NCBI RefSeq assembly: GCF_001854475.1
Contig: NZ_MNAN01000026.1
Location: forward strand, 186,001-250,000
Source: Pseudoalteromonas byunsanensis
GTDB taxonomy: Bacteria > Pseudomonadota > Gammaproteobacteria > Enterobacterales > Alteromonadaceae
Length of the DNA stretch: 64,000 nucleotides
Reading direction: 5' to 3'
Positions 1-10,251 of the stretch are shown piece by piece (position 1 is the stretch's first letter; every line of letters starts with the position of its first letter). Both the position numbers and the translations under genes were made by a program. The notes beneath the pieces are model-generated. The model searched no databases. It was not told where the DNA came from and was given only the letters and a program-made list of their open reading frames with translations.

Positions 1-825
1 AGGCATCTCACCAAACGCATTCGCGCAGCGTCGCCCCCAAGGCAAAGATGGTTTAATATTGGACTCAATCACTTCTGCAACTAATGTGACTATTTCTGTA
101 TGTCCGCCAGCGATGGGATGTTTATTAAGTGCCTCCACACCAAAGTAAACAGCTTCACCTAGTCGCAATTGGTTAACAACATGCGATTGATGTGGGTTCA
201 AACTAAAAGCCCAAATCAGGTTTGCGGAATTACCACCTGATACAATTTCAGCACTAATGCCAAGTTGTTGTTCAACATCTTTCACAAGCTTAGCTAAGAA
301 ATTCATATTATCCTGCTCAGGTGCCACACCATAACGACATGTTAAGTTCGCGCCAATACCTTTGAATATGATATTTGGTAACATGAGTGTTTCGCTGATA
401 ATACTTAAAAGTTGCTCTGGCATGACTCCTTCTCTAAGATCGCCAAGCTCCACCATAACAATAACGCCATGGTAATAACCCATATTCTTGGCGGCTTTCG
501 AGAGCGCTCTTATTATAACCAGCTCCGTATTAAGACTGACCTCACAACTTAAAACAACTCTATCTACTTGGCTCAACATTGGCGTTCGTATCAACATCAT
601 AGGTACTGTAATTCCGGCGTGTCTCATCCTTTCTATGTTTTCAATACGGGAGTCTGCGAGCATCTTTACGCCTGATGAGATAAGTGACGCAGCAATCTCA
701 GGATGACCCATGAACACTTTTGTGACAGGTACTATGTCGATACCATAAGGTTTTAGCGTGTTGATGAGTAACTTTGCATTTGCAGCAATTTTGGCACAGT
801 CGATTTCTAACCTTGGTGTGTTCAT
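1..825 (-). CDS. PLP-dependent alanine/ornithine racemase-like protein (3' end outside window)
   Basis: I translated the minus strand from the ATG at 825 and found no stop over 275 codons to the window edge, so the C-terminus is missing. The fold is the alanine-racemase N-terminal TIM barrel of the ornithine racemase/YhfX type. The N-terminus starts MNTPRLEIDCAKIAANAKLL. The probable PLP-binding lysine is in VTKVFMGHPEIA at about residue 36. Later signatures are MVELGDLREGVMPEQL, a GNSANL segment and the QLRLGEAVYFG barrel strand. It probably interconverts L- and D-forms of an amino acid in the cytoplasm; the substrate cannot be read from sequence. Its start codon overlaps the stop of the upstream DUF1611 gene (ATGA), so the two are translationally coupled. 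Confidence 0.8.
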   Translation of the reverse strand, partial: MNTPRLEIDCAKIAANAKLLINTLKPYGIDIVPVTKVFMGHPEIAASLISSGVKMLADSRIENIERMRHAGITVPMMLIRTPMLSQVDRVVLSCEVSLNTELVIIRALSKAAKNMGYYHGVIVMVELGDLREGVMPEQLLSIISETLMLPNIIFKGIGANLTCRYGVAPEQDNMNFLAKLVKDVEQQLGISAEIVSGGNSANLIWAFSLNPHQSHVVNQLRLGEAVYFGVEALNKHPIAGGHTEIVTLVAEVIESNIKPSLPWGRRCANAFGEMP

Positions 826-2006
826 TGTGGGGGCGGTATTGGTTTTTCAAGCTGTGGAAATGCTTTAAAAACCATATGCAATAAAAATTCATTTGAATGC
901 GTGAGTGAATCAGTAACGGGTAAATGAAACTCCTTGGAATAGTGATATATATACTCCTCGACTTCGCTATCATGCATTCCTTCGTGATTTATGCAAATGC
1001 CTATCACATTGGTATGTGCAAAGTGTTCAATTAATTCTATTTCACTTGCAAGTGAAGGCATTGGCATCTGTTCGAAATCCACTCTGTACTTACGACGAGG
1101 AGCATGCTGTAAAATCACTGCGTTGGCCGCTGAACCTCTAATAATCATCGCGCTTGTGCAAAATGCTGGATGACTAAGCGCGCCTTGCCCCTCAATGACA
1201 ATGACATCTGGTTTCTCAGTTTCATAGGCTCGACAAATAACAGCTTCAAGTTCTCCTGGGCAAAACTGTGCGGGTATAGAATCTACCACTAAACTATAGG
1301 GCGAACCTTGCATAACCCCCGTTTGCCCTGTGGCAACTAAAACAACATTAAGCCCTGTTTCTCTCAAAGCATTAACAAGTATTGTTGCTGTAGTACGCTT
1401 ACCAATCGCGCAATCCGTGCCCAATACTGCGATTCTTGGACAATCTACTTGATTGATAATACCGCTAAAATTTTGTAACTTGCTTTGTTGTCTGGGTTTA
1501 CGTACGTCTAAAATGACTACACCGTATTGCTGACTCATTGCAAAAAACTCAGGGTCATCATTTAAATATTCATGTAATCCATTGACTATGTTCATTCCAA
1601 ATTTAATTGCTTCAATAATAACTCGCCTATCTGACAGAGATAAAACGCCGTTGGAAGGCGCTATGCCAAATATAAAATACTCAGGCTTTTCATCTGCCTT
1701 TAGAATTGCTTCAATTAAGCTTGCATATATTGGAATACCATTATTCTCGCGATCTAATGCATACCCTGAGTCAAGCCCTGCTTTTTCGCTATCAATAACA
1801 GATAGTATTCGGAATTTAGGAGAGAAGCGGATAAGCCCATTCGCTGTTTTTCCATCTGTTTTGGTAAAGTTTCCCTCACAGAAAATAACCGCGTTTAGCT
1901 TAGAGCCGTGATAATGACCCGCCTTGAGCAAGTCATTTTGAGTTCTCGGTTGTACAAACTCATTAGAAACAACTGAAAGTCGGTTGTCGGTATTTGAAGA
2001 AGACAC
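822..2006 (-). CDS. DUF1611 family P-loop protein, DgcN-like (D-glutamate N-acetyltransferase family)
   Basis: This is a DUF1611-family protein with an N-terminal Rossmann-like part (about residues 25-130) and a C-terminal P-loop domain whose Walker A is GTDCAIGKRT, followed by VIEGQGALSHPA. The family includes DgcN, an acetyltransferase of D-glutamate catabolism in marine bacteria. I chose the GTG at 2006 because GAGGTG lies 5 bases upstream of it; an in-frame ATG at 2051 lacks a ribosome-binding site. The product would be 394 residues. The usual partner, a DgcA-like epimerase, is not visible here. Instead the stop overlaps the start of a PLP racemase gene, which points to D-amino-acid metabolism. 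The family call is fairly firm; the substrate is inferred. Confidence 0.8.
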   Translation of the reverse strand: MSSSNTDNRLSVVSNEFVQPRTQNDLLKAGHYHGSKLNAVIFCEGNFTKTDGKTANGLIRFSPKFRILSVIDSEKAGLDSGYALDRENNGIPIYASLIEAILKADEKPEYFIFGIAPSNGVLSLSDRRVIIEAIKFGMNIVNGLHEYLNDDPEFFAMSQQYGVVILDVRKPRQQSKLQNFSGIINQVDCPRIAVLGTDCAIGKRTTATILVNALRETGLNVVLVATGQTGVMQGSPYSLVVDSIPAQFCPGELEAVICRAYETEKPDVIVIEGQGALSHPAFCTSAMIIRGSAANAVILQHAPRRKYRVDFEQMPMPSLASEIELIEHFAHTNVIGICINHEGMHDSEVEEYIYHYSKEFHLPVTDSLTHSNEFLLHMVFKAFPQLEKPIPPPQ

Positions 2007-2427
2007 AATAACACCTCGATATGTATAAAACTTAGTAGGCAATTTGCGCATGCCGAGATGTTAAGTCGGAAGAGGTACAAGCAGTCCCCACTAAGTAAGT
2101 TGGGGGAGTATCAATATAGGTTGTTTCTTATGCACTAGATAGTTTTTTCTCATTTATTTTCAGAAACTTCATAAATCGTATACTGAGACTAATGCTCTCG
2201 ATGAATCCAAAAAATGAGCTATCCCAATAAGAAGTTAACGACAAGTTCAAATCCGCTTAATGACTATGTTCGAAAGATTATTTACTGATTATATGTAATC
2301 TAGAAAGATAAACAGAGCGATTTATAGGGTCGGGACAAGAAGAAATGTAGTCCTAATATTTAAGTATATATTAAAATACTACGCCCATTGATCTAACTTA
2401 CAACACAAATCCGACAGAAAGAACTGA
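2007..2427. other. Intergenic region upstream of the DUF1611 gene
   Basis: AT-rich stretch with no convincing coding frame, hairpin or operator. It should contain the promoter of the minus-strand DUF1611/racemase operon, but I cannot place -35 and -10 boxes with confidence. Confidence 0.4.
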
Positions 2428-2610
2428 TGTCTTTTCGGTTATGTTTATTTATTGTTCTATCTTGAAGCCGGTTGGTTGATGGCCTTCGAGAGCGTTTATG
2501 CTACAGCACCCTATTCCATCCGCTACATTACCGGTGTAGCTCCCAAGAAAAATTTACTGACAGCCACCCGTTACAAACAGGTAACTGTCAGAACTAATAT
2601 CAATGCCTAA
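2428..2610 (+). pseudogene. Unassigned coding remnant (C-terminal fragment or tiny ORF)
   Basis: A plus-strand frame stays open from just after the TGA at 2425-2427 to TAA at 2608. The first ATG is at 2479 and gives 43 residues, MAFESVYATAPYSIRYITGV and onward, ending TVRTNINA. The residue mix is protein-like, with regular aromatic and basic residues, and the frame upstream of the ATG also reads plausibly. There is no ribosome-binding site before the ATG. It may therefore be the tail of a lost gene rather than a working small gene. I do not recognise the family. It converges on pyrF. Confidence 0.3.
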
Positions 2611-2639
2611 AGTGACATTAAGCCCGTGTCTGGTGCGTT

Positions 2640-3344
2640 TTAAGCAATGGAGTCGTTGATTTCTTTCAATGTTTGCACAGGATCTTGAGCCTGAGTAATT
2701 GGGCGACCAATCACTAAATAATCGCTTCCTGCTTGAACCGCTTTTTGTGGTGTCATAATACGTTTTTGGTCACCCGCATCACTTCCTGCTGGGCGAATAC
2801 CGGGGGTCACGAGTTTGAATTCTCCACCTAGTTGAGACTTTAACAACTGAGCTTCTTGCGCTGAGCAAACAACACCGTCAAGTCCCGCTTCTTTAGCTAG
2901 TTTTGCTAAATAAACCACTTGCTCTTGAGGTGTTTTTTCAATGCCTAAACGTAACAACTGGCCCTGATCCATGCTGGTAAGTACCGTCACAGCAATTAGC
3001 AATGGCGCGTTGTCGCCATATTTTTCAAGCGCTTCTTTGGCCTTTTGCATCATTTCAAAACCACCACTGGCATGAACATTAACCATCCACACGCCAAGCT
3101 CAGCCGCAGCAGTTACGGCTTTAGCAACTGTATTTGGAATATCGTGAAACTTTAAATCTAAAAACACATCAAACCCAAGCTCGACCAGTTCTTTTACAAA
3201 CTCCGGCCCGTAGTAAGTAAACATCTCTTTACCAACTTTCAAACGACACTGAGATGGAGAAAGCTGCTTAACAAAAGTTAATGCGGCTTGTTTGTCGTCA
3301 TAATCTAAAGCGATAAGTACTTTTTTTGAATCTGTTTGAGACAT
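2640..3344 (-). CDS. pyrF: Orotidine 5'-phosphate decarboxylase
   Basis: Decarboxylates OMP to UMP, the last step of de novo pyrimidine synthesis, in the cytoplasm. The 234-residue protein is of normal length. It starts [16 protein letters not shown], with the first active-site Asp/Lys region at [12 protein letters not shown] (the D-x-K-x-x-D-I-P-N-T signature, about residues 62-73). Substrate phosphate-binding loops are visible at [15 protein letters not shown] and YLVIGRPIT. It is the last gene of the ihfB-lapA-lapB-pyrF run, the usual order in gammaproteobacteria. There are about 100 bases between lapB and pyrF, so it may have its own promoter. Confidence 0.97.
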   Translation of the reverse strand: MSQTDSKKVLIALDYDDKQAALTFVKQLSPSQCRLKVGKEMFTYYGPEFVKELVELGFDVFLDLKFHDIPNTVAKAVTAAAELGVWMVNVHASGGFEMMQKAKEALEKYGDNAPLLIAVTVLTSMDQGQLLRLGIEKTPQEQVVYLAKLAKEAGLDGVVCSAQEAQLLKSQLGGEFKLVTPGIRPAGSDAGDQKRIMTPQKAVQAGSDYLVIGRPITQAQDPVQTLKEINDSIA

Positions 3345-3448
3345 AGTATTCCTAAGTTACCCTGAGGTTTGAAAATAAGTTAAGGCTATTAGTGGGCGAT
3401 ATTATACCAAAAGTTTGTCAGTTGGCCTGAGCTTTTATTAAATTTCGA

Positions 3449-4585
3449 TTAATAACCGTCTAAACCTTTGCTCGGGCCAATAGTTTCCCAGTGCTTACAT
3501 GATGGACACAACCAGTACAGCTTGTGACTGCTAAAGCCGCAGTGCTTACACTGGTACTCTGGTTTTGTTGCGATGTATGAAGTCACCAGCTTGTCTATCT
3601 CGATCAAAGCCGCTTTAATCTTTGCGTTATTATTACCAAGTAATTGCAATAAAAAGCTAAAGCCACGAATAGACGGTTCACGTTTTAAACTATCCGTAAG
3701 AAATTCTACAGCCTGCTGTTGTTCACCCTTTTCAAGTAGCGCTTGGCAATGTTTGATCCTAATAAGTACGCCTCCTTGGCAAAGCAACTCTTCAATTAAC
3801 TCGTCAAATTGGTCTTTAAGATTTAACTGAACATAGCTTTGTTCTAGTTCTTTTATATACAAAGGCGCTGTATTGGTCTTACTGACAATAAGTTTGCGCC
3901 AATAATAGATTGCTTTAACATGATCTTGCTTCTCAAATGCTTCTTTACCTAATTCGTAATAGGGCCGAATGGTCATATGATCGAGTGCACACGCCTTTTC
4001 CATAAGCTTAGGCGTGTCGTCAATCAAAGCCGCTTCACAATAAAAGTTAGCAACCGCCGCACAATGCTGGGGTTTTGTGAACAGCTCGCTATGGGCTTCA
4101 AACATGTTGATACCCTTGTGCCATTCGCGCATCTGAGAATAGAGATTTATGATTGGGTCTAGCGCTTCAATGTAGCTATCTTTTACCAAAATAACGAGAT
4201 GCTCTTCTGCGCTATCCAACAAACCAGCCAAAATATAATCCTGAGCCAACTCTAGGCGACATGAAGCCATATCGCTACTGCTCAAACTAGGCTGATTTAA
4301 TAGTAATTCGTGAATCTTTATAGCTCGGTCAAGTTCACCTCGTTTTCGAAACAAGGTTGCGAGCGTTAGGTAGTGTTCAACAGAGTCTGCTGATACTTCA
4401 AGAAGTTGAATAAGATGTTCAAGGCCCTGATCTTCTTCGCGATCAAGTAAAAACTTTAGACCTTTGCTATATTGTGAGGTAATTTGTCGATTTAGTTCGT
4501 GAGCTTGGTTTTTAGCACTGTTTTTTCCCATGACATAGCCATACGCGGCAGCTACAGGAAGCAATAAGAACAACAGCTCAGTCAT
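3449..4585 (-). CDS. lapB: Lipopolysaccharide assembly protein B (TPR and rubredoxin-like)
   Basis: LapB (YciM) is an inner-membrane-anchored cytoplasmic scaffold that controls LPS synthesis by promoting FtsH turnover of LpxC. It has an N-terminal membrane segment (LLFLLLPVAAAYGYVMG), a long series of TPR helices (about residues 35-330), and a C-terminal rubredoxin-like metal site made of two CxxC pairs, CKHCGFSS and CPSCKHW. At 378 residues it is slightly shorter than the E. coli protein. It follows lapA after only 2 bases, so the pair is almost certainly one transcript and translationally coupled. Confidence 0.95.
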   Translation of the reverse strand: MTELLFLLLPVAAAYGYVMGKNSAKNQAHELNRQITSQYSKGLKFLLDREEDQGLEHLIQLLEVSADSVEHYLTLATLFRKRGELDRAIKIHELLLNQPSLSSSDMASCRLELAQDYILAGLLDSAEEHLVILVKDSYIEALDPIINLYSQMREWHKGINMFEAHSELFTKPQHCAAVANFYCEAALIDDTPKLMEKACALDHMTIRPYYELGKEAFEKQDHVKAIYYWRKLIVSKTNTAPLYIKELEQSYVQLNLKDQFDELIEELLCQGGVLIRIKHCQALLEKGEQQQAVEFLTDSLKREPSIRGFSFLLQLLGNNNAKIKAALIEIDKLVTSYIATKPEYQCKHCGFSSHKLYWLCPSCKHWETIGPSKGLDGY

Positions 4586-4587
4586 GG

Positions 4588-4851
4588 TCAGCGTTCAGTA
4601 TTAGGTGTCATTTGACGATTGTTTTTCTTAAGCCGATAGTTTTGCCACTTCAACTTCGAAAATACCGAGACGCTTACCACACACCCAACGAATACACCGA
4701 CAACAAAGCACACACTCATTAAGGTTGATAACGGTAAAGTACTACTGGCTACTATGTAATTTACGTCGACTAGATTAGGGTTTTGAGTACCAATCACAAA
4801 TGCCAACAATATCAAAACAAGCGCCAATCCTTTTTTAGCTACCTTGATCAA
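4588..4851 (-). CDS. lapA: Lipopolysaccharide assembly protein A (DUF1049)
   Basis: Small two-helix inner-membrane protein of the LapA/YciS family, the usual partner of LapB. It has 87 residues. The first hydrophobic helix is GLALVLILLAFVIGTQNP and the second is LSTLMSVCFVVGVFVGCVVSV. Between them lies the family-typical NPNLVDVNYIVA loop, and a basic tail (KLKWQNYRLKKNNRQ) follows in the cytoplasm. It sits between ihfB and lapB with short spacings, the conserved arrangement. It probably helps LapB set LPS levels. Confidence 0.93.
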   Translation of the reverse strand: MIKVAKKGLALVLILLAFVIGTQNPNLVDVNYIVASSTLPLSTLMSVCFVVGVFVGCVVSVSVFSKLKWQNYRLKKNNRQMTPNTER

Positions 4852-4873
4852 GTGTTACTCCATGTATTCAGTA

Positions 4874-5161
4874 TTATTTAATGCTATCGTTTACACGATC
4901 GCGCAACTCTTTACCTGGTTTAAAGTGTGGAACGTATTTTCCATCCAACTCAACTGTTTCACCAGTCTTTGGATTACGGCCAGTTCGAGGTGAACGGTAA
5001 TGTAATGAGAAACTACCAAAACCACGGATCTCGATACGATCAGAGCTTGATAATGAGCCTGCCATTTGTTCAAGAATTTCTTTAACTGAGTTTTCTACAT
5101 CCTTTACAGGAATATGTGCATGCTGCTCTGCAAGTTGTTCTATCAATTCTGACTTTGTCAT
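4874..5161 (-). CDS. ihfB: Integration host factor subunit beta
   Basis: DNA-bending architectural protein of the HU/IHF family that works as a heterodimer with IhfA in recombination, replication and transcription. The 95 residues match the family length. The start [20 protein letters not shown] is typical of IhfB, as is the DNA-contacting arm [20 protein letters not shown] with the intercalating proline. It lies downstream of rpsA, and a strong hairpin terminator separates the two. ihfB expression therefore depends on read-through or its own promoter. Confidence 0.97.
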   Translation of the reverse strand: MTKSELIEQLAEQHAHIPVKDVENSVKEILEQMAGSLSSSDRIEIRGFGSFSLHYRSPRTGRNPKTGETVELDGKYVPHFKPGKELRDRVNDSIK

Positions 5162-5175
5162 AATGTTTCCTTAGA

Positions 5176-5206
5176 TATAAAAAGGAAGGGCTAAAGTGCC
5201 CTTCCT
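5176..5206 (-). terminator. Rho-independent terminator after rpsA
   Basis: A perfect 9-bp stem, AGGAAGGGC (5183-5191) with GCCCTTCCT (5198-5206), encloses a 6-base loop. On the minus strand it is followed by a T-rich run. It sits 16 bases past the rpsA stop and should end or attenuate transcription before ihfB. Confidence 0.85.
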
Positions 5207-5221
5207 GTATAGACTTATATA

Positions 5222-6889
5222 TTAGTCTTTTTGAGCGTTTTTGAAAGCAGCTGCCATTGCGTTTTCGAACGCTGGCTCTTCTTTCTTCAACTTCTCAAGA
5301 ACTTCTTTCTCTTCAGCTTCGAACATTGCTTTAACTGATAGGCTGATAGTACGGTTCTTACGATCAACACCTACAAATTTAGCTTCGATTTCGTCGCCTG
5401 CAGAAACAACAGTCGTTGCATCTTCGATACGCTCTTGAGCGATGTCAGCTACACGGATGTAACCTTCAACACCTTCGATAAGCTCAACAGTTGCGCCTTT
5501 AGCGTCAACTTCAGTCACTTTACCTTTAACAATAGCACCTTTTTTGTTTGCGTCTAGGTAGTTATTGAAAGGATCCGCTTCGATTTGCTTAACGCCAAGT
5601 GAGATACGCTCACGCTCTGGGTCAACTTGAAGAACGATAGCTGTGATTTCGTCGCCTTTCTTGTACTCACGTACCGCTTCTTCACCTGGAGTGTTCCAAG
5701 AGATGTCAGAAAGGTGAACAAGACCGTCGATACCACCGTCAAGACCGATGAAGATACCAAAGTCAGTGATTGACTTGATCTTACCAGTAACTTGGTCGCC
5801 TTTGTTTTGAAGACGAGCAAACTCTTGCCAAGGGTTAGCGATACATTGCTTAAGACCTAAAGAAATACGACGACGTTCTTCGTCGATTTCAAGAACCATA
5901 ACTTCAACAGTGTCGCCTAAGCTAACAACTTTTGAAGGGTGGATGTTCTTGTTAGTCCAATCCATTTCAGAAACGTGTACTAGACCTTCAACGCCTTCTT
6001 CGATTTCAACGAAACAGCCGTAATCAGTTAGGTTAGTTACACGACCAGAAAGCTTAGCACCTTCTGGGTAACGGCCAGCAATAGCTGCCCATGGATCTTC
6101 GCCAAGCTGCTTAAGACCTAGAGAAACACGAGTCTTCTCTTTGTCGAACTTAAGTACTTTAACTGCGATTTCGTCGCCAACATTAACGATTTCTGAAGGG
6201 TGCTTAACACGCTTCCACGCCATGTCAGTAATGTGTAGTAGACCGTCAACACCACCTAGGTCAACAAACGCACCGTAATCTGTAAGGTTCTTAACGATAC
6301 CTTTAACTTCTTGACCTTCAACAAGGTTAGCAAGAAGCTCTTCACGCTCTTGAGAGTTCTCTGATTCGATAACTGCACGACGTGAAACAACTACGTTGTT
6401 GCGCTTCTGGTCAAGCTTGATAACTTTGAACTCAAGCTCTTTACCTTCAAGGTGTGCTGTGTCGCGTACTGGACGAACATCAACAAGTGAACCAGGTAGG
6501 AAGGCACGGATTGAATCGACTTCAACAGTGAAACCACCTTTAACTTTACCGTTAATGATACCCATAACGGTTTCTTGCTCTTCGCAAGCTTTTTCAAGGC
6601 GGATCCAAGCTTCGTGACGCTTAGCTTTCTCACGAGAAAGAATAGTTTCACCGAAACCATCTTCGATTGCATCTAGTGCTACATCTACTTCGTCGCCAAC
6701 AGCAACTTCTAGTTCACCAGCAGCATTTTTGAATTGCTCTGCAGGGATGGCACTTTCTGATTTTAAACCAGCATCAACAAGAACAATGTTGTTCTCGATT
6801 GAAATAACAGTACCTTTTACGATTGAGCCTTGCTCTGCTTCAAAACCCTTTAGGCTTTCTTCAAATAACTGCGCAAAATTTTCTGACAT
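5222..6889 (-). CDS. rpsA: 30S ribosomal protein S1
   Basis: Binds mRNA on the 30S subunit and helps initiation on structured or weakly marked messages. The 555 residues hold six S1 (OB-fold) repeats, as in E. coli. Repeats 3-6 are recognisable by GxVxxxxxYGxFVxL-type strands ([60 protein letters not shown]). Each repeat closes with an ISLGLKQ or ISLGVKQ motif. The N-terminus [13 protein letters not shown] matches the family. Codon use is strongly biased, as expected for a highly expressed gene. It lies between cmk and ihfB in the standard order. Confidence 0.98.
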   Translation of the reverse strand: MSENFAQLFEESLKGFEAEQGSIVKGTVISIENNIVLVDAGLKSESAIPAEQFKNAAGELEVAVGDEVDVALDAIEDGFGETILSREKAKRHEAWIRLEKACEEQETVMGIINGKVKGGFTVEVDSIRAFLPGSLVDVRPVRDTAHLEGKELEFKVIKLDQKRNNVVVSRRAVIESENSQEREELLANLVEGQEVKGIVKNLTDYGAFVDLGGVDGLLHITDMAWKRVKHPSEIVNVGDEIAVKVLKFDKEKTRVSLGLKQLGEDPWAAIAGRYPEGAKLSGRVTNLTDYGCFVEIEEGVEGLVHVSEMDWTNKNIHPSKVVSLGDTVEVMVLEIDEERRRISLGLKQCIANPWQEFARLQNKGDQVTGKIKSITDFGIFIGLDGGIDGLVHLSDISWNTPGEEAVREYKKGDEITAIVLQVDPERERISLGVKQIEADPFNNYLDANKKGAIVKGKVTEVDAKGATVELIEGVEGYIRVADIAQERIEDATTVVSAGDEIEAKFVGVDRKNRTISLSVKAMFEAEEKEVLEKLKKEEPAFENAMAAAFKNAQKD

Positions 6890-6984
6890 ACTAAATACGT
6901 CTCATATATTAATATTCCAATTAGCAACCATGCTGCATGGGGTAGTTAAAAAAACACCGGCTTCCTGCCAGCGCATTAAAAATA

Positions 6985-7698
6985 TTAGGCTAAGCGCGAC
7001 TTTTCGAGCTTACCTGAAACCACTGCGTCATCGAGTATTGCCATAACATTTGCAAATACTTGTTGAGCATCCAGTTCGGTCGTATCAATCACGATTGCAT
7101 CGTCTGCTGGGACAAGAGGCGCAACTTCGCGATTCATATCACGATCATCACGGGCCATAATGTCTTGGAGCAGACCACCTAGTGTAACATCTAGCCCCTT
7201 AGCATTCAACTCTAAGTATCTCCTGTTAGCACGTTCTTCTGCGCTTGCAGTTAGATACAGTTTTATTTCTGCATCAGGAAATACTACGGTCCCCATGTCT
7301 CTGCCGTCAGCGATTAAGCCTTGTTCACTTCTAAATGCTCGCTGGCGACGCAACAATGCTTCTCGAACGCGCGGTAAAGCCGCTACTTTCGATGCTGCAG
7401 AACCTACTTTTTCGTCGCGAATTGTACTACTTACGTCCTCTCCTTCTAAGATAACTTTGCTCTTCTTAGTTGTTGAGTCAATGAGAAATTGTACATCTAA
7501 ATTGGCCGCAAGAGGCACCAATGCTTCTTCATTATCCAAAGCAATTTGGTGGTGAAGTGCAGCAAGGGACAATACACGATAGATAGCACCGCTGTCCAAA
7601 ACATCCCAATTTAGTTTTTCAGCTAACAAGCGACAAACGGTTCCTTTGCCTGATCCACTTGGGCCGTCAACGGTGATAACTGGCATAGATGCCGGCAT
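6985..7698 (-). CDS. cmk: Cytidylate kinase
   Basis: Phosphorylates CMP and dCMP with ATP in nucleotide salvage. The P-loop is GPSGSGKGT near residue 13. The CMP-binding segment contains [13 protein letters not shown], the bacterial CMK insert is present, and the catalytic-side [13 protein letters not shown] and the [15 protein letters not shown] lid are clear. At 237 residues it is about 10 longer than the E. coli enzyme, mostly at the C-terminus ([12 protein letters not shown]). It precedes rpsA, the conserved neighbour. Confidence 0.97.
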   Translation of the reverse strand: MPASMPVITVDGPSGSGKGTVCRLLAEKLNWDVLDSGAIYRVLSLAALHHQIALDNEEALVPLAANLDVQFLIDSTTKKSKVILEGEDVSSTIRDEKVGSAASKVAALPRVREALLRRQRAFRSEQGLIADGRDMGTVVFPDAEIKLYLTASAEERANRRYLELNAKGLDVTLGGLLQDIMARDDRDMNREVAPLVPADDAIVIDTTELDAQQVFANVMAILDDAVVSGKLEKSRLA

Positions 7699-7768
7699 TT
7701 AAACCTCCTGAAATGCTCACCTGAAATAAATCGCGAGTATTATACGCAAGTTAAATGAATTTATCCTT

Positions 7769-7782
7769 AGTTACATGTAACT
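7769..7782. promoter_or_regulatory. 14-bp perfect palindrome upstream of cmk
   Basis: AGTTACATGTAACT reads the same on both strands and lies about 70 bases upstream of the cmk start, between aroA and cmk. It could be an operator, but I cannot assign a regulator. Confidence 0.3.
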
Positions 7783-7811
7783 TTTTGTTAGATAGGCACT
7801 AAAACAAGATA

Positions 7812-7840
7812 TTTAGAGCTATTTTGGAAACAGCTCTAAA
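7812..7840 (-). terminator. Possible terminator after aroA
   Basis: A 9-bp stem, TTTAGAGCT (7812-7820) with AGCTCTAAA (7832-7840), spans an 11-base loop 16 bases past the aroA stop. The stem is AT-rich and the downstream T-run on the minus strand is broken, so termination may be weak. Confidence 0.5.
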
Positions 7841-7856
7841 CATTGAAAATCAGTGA

Positions 7857-9134
7857 TTAAACACTGATCGACGCTAGCACGTCGAAATATGTTGGAAAGG
7901 TTTTGGCTGTGCAACCCGGATCATTAATCAACACTTCATGCCCACCTACCGCGACCATTGAAAAGCACATTGCTATACGATGATCATTGTAAGTATCAAT
8001 ATCCGTTAGATTAATCTTCGTTGGTGGTGTTATTTCAATAAAGTCATGCCCTTCCACAACTTGTGCACCTACTTTTCTAAGTTCTGTTGCCATTGCAGCT
8101 AAACGGTCCGTTTCTTTAACTCGCCAGTTATAGATATTTCTAATTGCTGTAGGCCCATCAGCAAACAGTGCAACGGTTGCCAGCGTCATCGCCGCATCAG
8201 GGATGGCGTTGGCATCAATATCTACGCCTTTAAGTTCACCTTTACGCACAACTAGCTTTTCATCGTACCAATCAATCTTAGCACCTACTTGTTCCATAAC
8301 ATTGGCAAAGCCAATATCACCTTGGACGCTCTGTTTACCCACACCGTTTATCTCTACTTCGCCGCCTGCGATCGCAGCAGCAGCGATGAAGTAAGAAGCC
8401 GATGACGCATCCCCTTCAACCATAATGCGCTTTGGCGACTGATAAGTTTGTCCGCCTTTTACACTGAAGGATTGATAATTATCATTGTTAACTTCAACCC
8501 CAAAATGCGCCATGACTCCAATAGTTATATCGATATATGGTTTTGAAACCAATTCACCTTTTATTTGTATACGAGTATCCCCGCTGAACAATGGCGAGGC
8601 CATAAGCAATGCGGTTAAAAACTGGCTTGATATACTGCCGTCTATTTCAACCTCACCGCCGTTTAAGCTTTTGCCATTAATACGTAGTGGCGGATAGTCA
8701 GGGTTTTTGAGATATTCAATATCTGCGCCTAGCGCTCGCATAGCATCCACTAGGTGACCAACAGGGCGTTCTTCCATGCGTGGTTCACCCACCAACTCAA
8801 ATTCACCTTGGGTAGCCGCTAGAACTGCTGTTAAAGGACGATATGCTGTACCCGCATTACCAAGGAACAAAGGTTTCAGAGGTGTTTTTAGCGCACCTGC
8901 GCAGCCTTTCACTGTCGCAACTGTTTTATCTTGATTTAATGTGACATTTACACCCATGTGTTCGAGTGCATCTAGCATATGGCGAATATCATCACTATCT
9001 AGTAGGTTATGTACTTCAGTTGTCCCCTCAGCCAATGCTGCGAGTAATAAAATACGGTTAGACAAACTTTTAGAGCCAGGTAATGTGACACTACCTGACA
9101 CTTTAGAAATAGGTTTAAGTGCTAATTGCTCCAT
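7857..9134 (-). CDS. aroA: 3-phosphoshikimate 1-carboxyvinyltransferase (EPSP synthase)
   Basis: Joins shikimate 3-phosphate to phosphoenolpyruvate in aromatic amino acid synthesis. Signatures are [20 protein letters not shown] near the N-terminus, [15 protein letters not shown] (PEP/glyphosate loop with the G-N-A-G-T-A core), the [11 protein letters not shown] segment, and [19 protein letters not shown] near the C-terminus. The ATG at 9134 overlaps the serC stop (TGATG), giving 425 residues, close to the usual 427. An in-frame TTG at 9137 is less likely. serC-aroA is a classic coupled pair. Confidence 0.97.
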   Translation of the reverse strand: MEQLALKPISKVSGSVTLPGSKSLSNRILLLAALAEGTTEVHNLLDSDDIRHMLDALEHMGVNVTLNQDKTVATVKGCAGALKTPLKPLFLGNAGTAYRPLTAVLAATQGEFELVGEPRMEERPVGHLVDAMRALGADIEYLKNPDYPPLRINGKSLNGGEVEIDGSISSQFLTALLMASPLFSGDTRIQIKGELVSKPYIDITIGVMAHFGVEVNNDNYQSFSVKGGQTYQSPKRIMVEGDASSASYFIAAAAIAGGEVEINGVGKQSVQGDIGFANVMEQVGAKIDWYDEKLVVRKGELKGVDIDANAIPDAAMTLATVALFADGPTAIRNIYNWRVKETDRLAAMATELRKVGAQVVEGHDFIEITPPTKINLTDIDTYNDHRIAMCFSMVAVGGHEVLINDPGCTAKTFPTYFDVLASISV

Positions 9135-10216
9135 CAACTATGCTCCTTGGCGAACTTGTCCATAAACTCTACTAGCGCTTGCACGCCTTCAATAGGCATT
9201 GCGTTGTATATGCTAGCACGCATTCCGCCGACTAAACGGTGCCCTTCTAAGGCGACCAATCCAGCTTGCTCTGCTTGTTTTAAAAACAACTCATTCAGGC
9301 TGTCACTTTTTAGCCAAAATGGAACATTCATCAACGAGCGACAATGCTTCGCAACCTTATTACTATAAAAGTCAGAACTATCAATATAATCATAGAGAAT
9401 CGCAGCTTTAGCTTTGTTGTGTGCCGCCATTGCAGGCACACCGCCCATAGCTTCTAAATGTTTGAATACTTCAGCGGCAAGATACCAAGCAAACGTTGGC
9501 GGAGTGTTGTACATGCTGCCTTGTTTAGCTTCAATTGTATAATCAAGAATTGATGGACGAGGTAAACCTTCACGTGTCAGTAAGGTTTTTCTAACAATAA
9601 CGATGCACAAACCAGATGGGCCAATATTTTTCTGTGCGCCAGCGTAGATAATATCAAAGTCGTCTACGTTAATTTCACGAGATAAAATAACAGAGGACAT
9701 ATCCGCAACGATAGGCGCATTCTTGCGCTTTGGCACATCAAAAATCTCAATGCCGTCTATAGTTTCGTTGGGACAATAGTGGATATAAGATGCATCGGCT
9801 GGTAACTGCCATTTATCGACAGGCTGAATATCAAACAGTCCGTCCTTGTCAGTGCGGATATTAATGCTTTCGACAGAGGTGAATCTCGCACCTTCCTGAC
9901 TTGCGCCGCCAGACCAAATACCATTCTCTACGTATACGCCTGGTAGACCATCAAGATGCAAATTAAGTGGAACCGCTGCAAACTGTCCGCGACCTCCACC
10001 ATGCATGAACAGTACCTCAAATTCATCTGATATATTCATCAAACGACGAAGGCTTGCTTCGCACTCCTCAACCATTGCCAAAAATGGTGCCGAGCGATGA
10101 CTAATTTCCATGACTGAGACACCCAGACTCTGCCAATCTAAAAACTCTTGTTGTGCTTTTTTCATTACCTCGGGTGGTAACATCGCTGGACCCGCACAAA
10201 AGTTATATACCGTCAT
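9134..10216 (-). CDS. serC: Phosphoserine aminotransferase
   Basis: PLP enzyme that converts 3-phosphohydroxypyruvate to phosphoserine, and also acts in pyridoxine synthesis. The start [17 protein letters not shown] is standard. The PLP lysine is in [15 protein letters not shown], and substrate-binding residues in EISHRS and [11 protein letters not shown] are present. I chose the ATG at 10216, giving 360 residues, the normal length; an in-frame ATG at 10225 adds three residues. The gene follows gyrA past a strong terminator and overlaps aroA. Confidence 0.96.
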   Translation of the reverse strand: MTVYNFCAGPAMLPPEVMKKAQQEFLDWQSLGVSVMEISHRSAPFLAMVEECEASLRRLMNISDEFEVLFMHGGGRGQFAAVPLNLHLDGLPGVYVENGIWSGGASQEGARFTSVESINIRTDKDGLFDIQPVDKWQLPADASYIHYCPNETIDGIEIFDVPKRKNAPIVADMSSVILSREINVDDFDIIYAGAQKNIGPSGLCIVIVRKTLLTREGLPRPSILDYTIEAKQGSMYNTPPTFAWYLAAEVFKHLEAMGGVPAMAAHNKAKAAILYDYIDSSDFYSNKVAKHCRSLMNVPFWLKSDSLNELFLKQAEQAGLVALEGHRLVGGMRASIYNAMPIEGVQALVEFMDKFAKEHS

Positions 10217-10251
10217 TTTCCTCATTCCTAAACAACATAAAATTTATCAAT

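Noticed and set aside
2510..2533. GCTACA...TGTAGC inverted repeat that looked like part of an integron attC site
   Set aside because: It lies inside a coding-like frame, lacks the paired outer and inner boxes of attC, and no integrase is near.
5241..6672. Several open frames on both strands within rpsA
   Set aside because: All are shadows caused by the strong codon bias of rpsA; none has a start signal or protein-like pattern.
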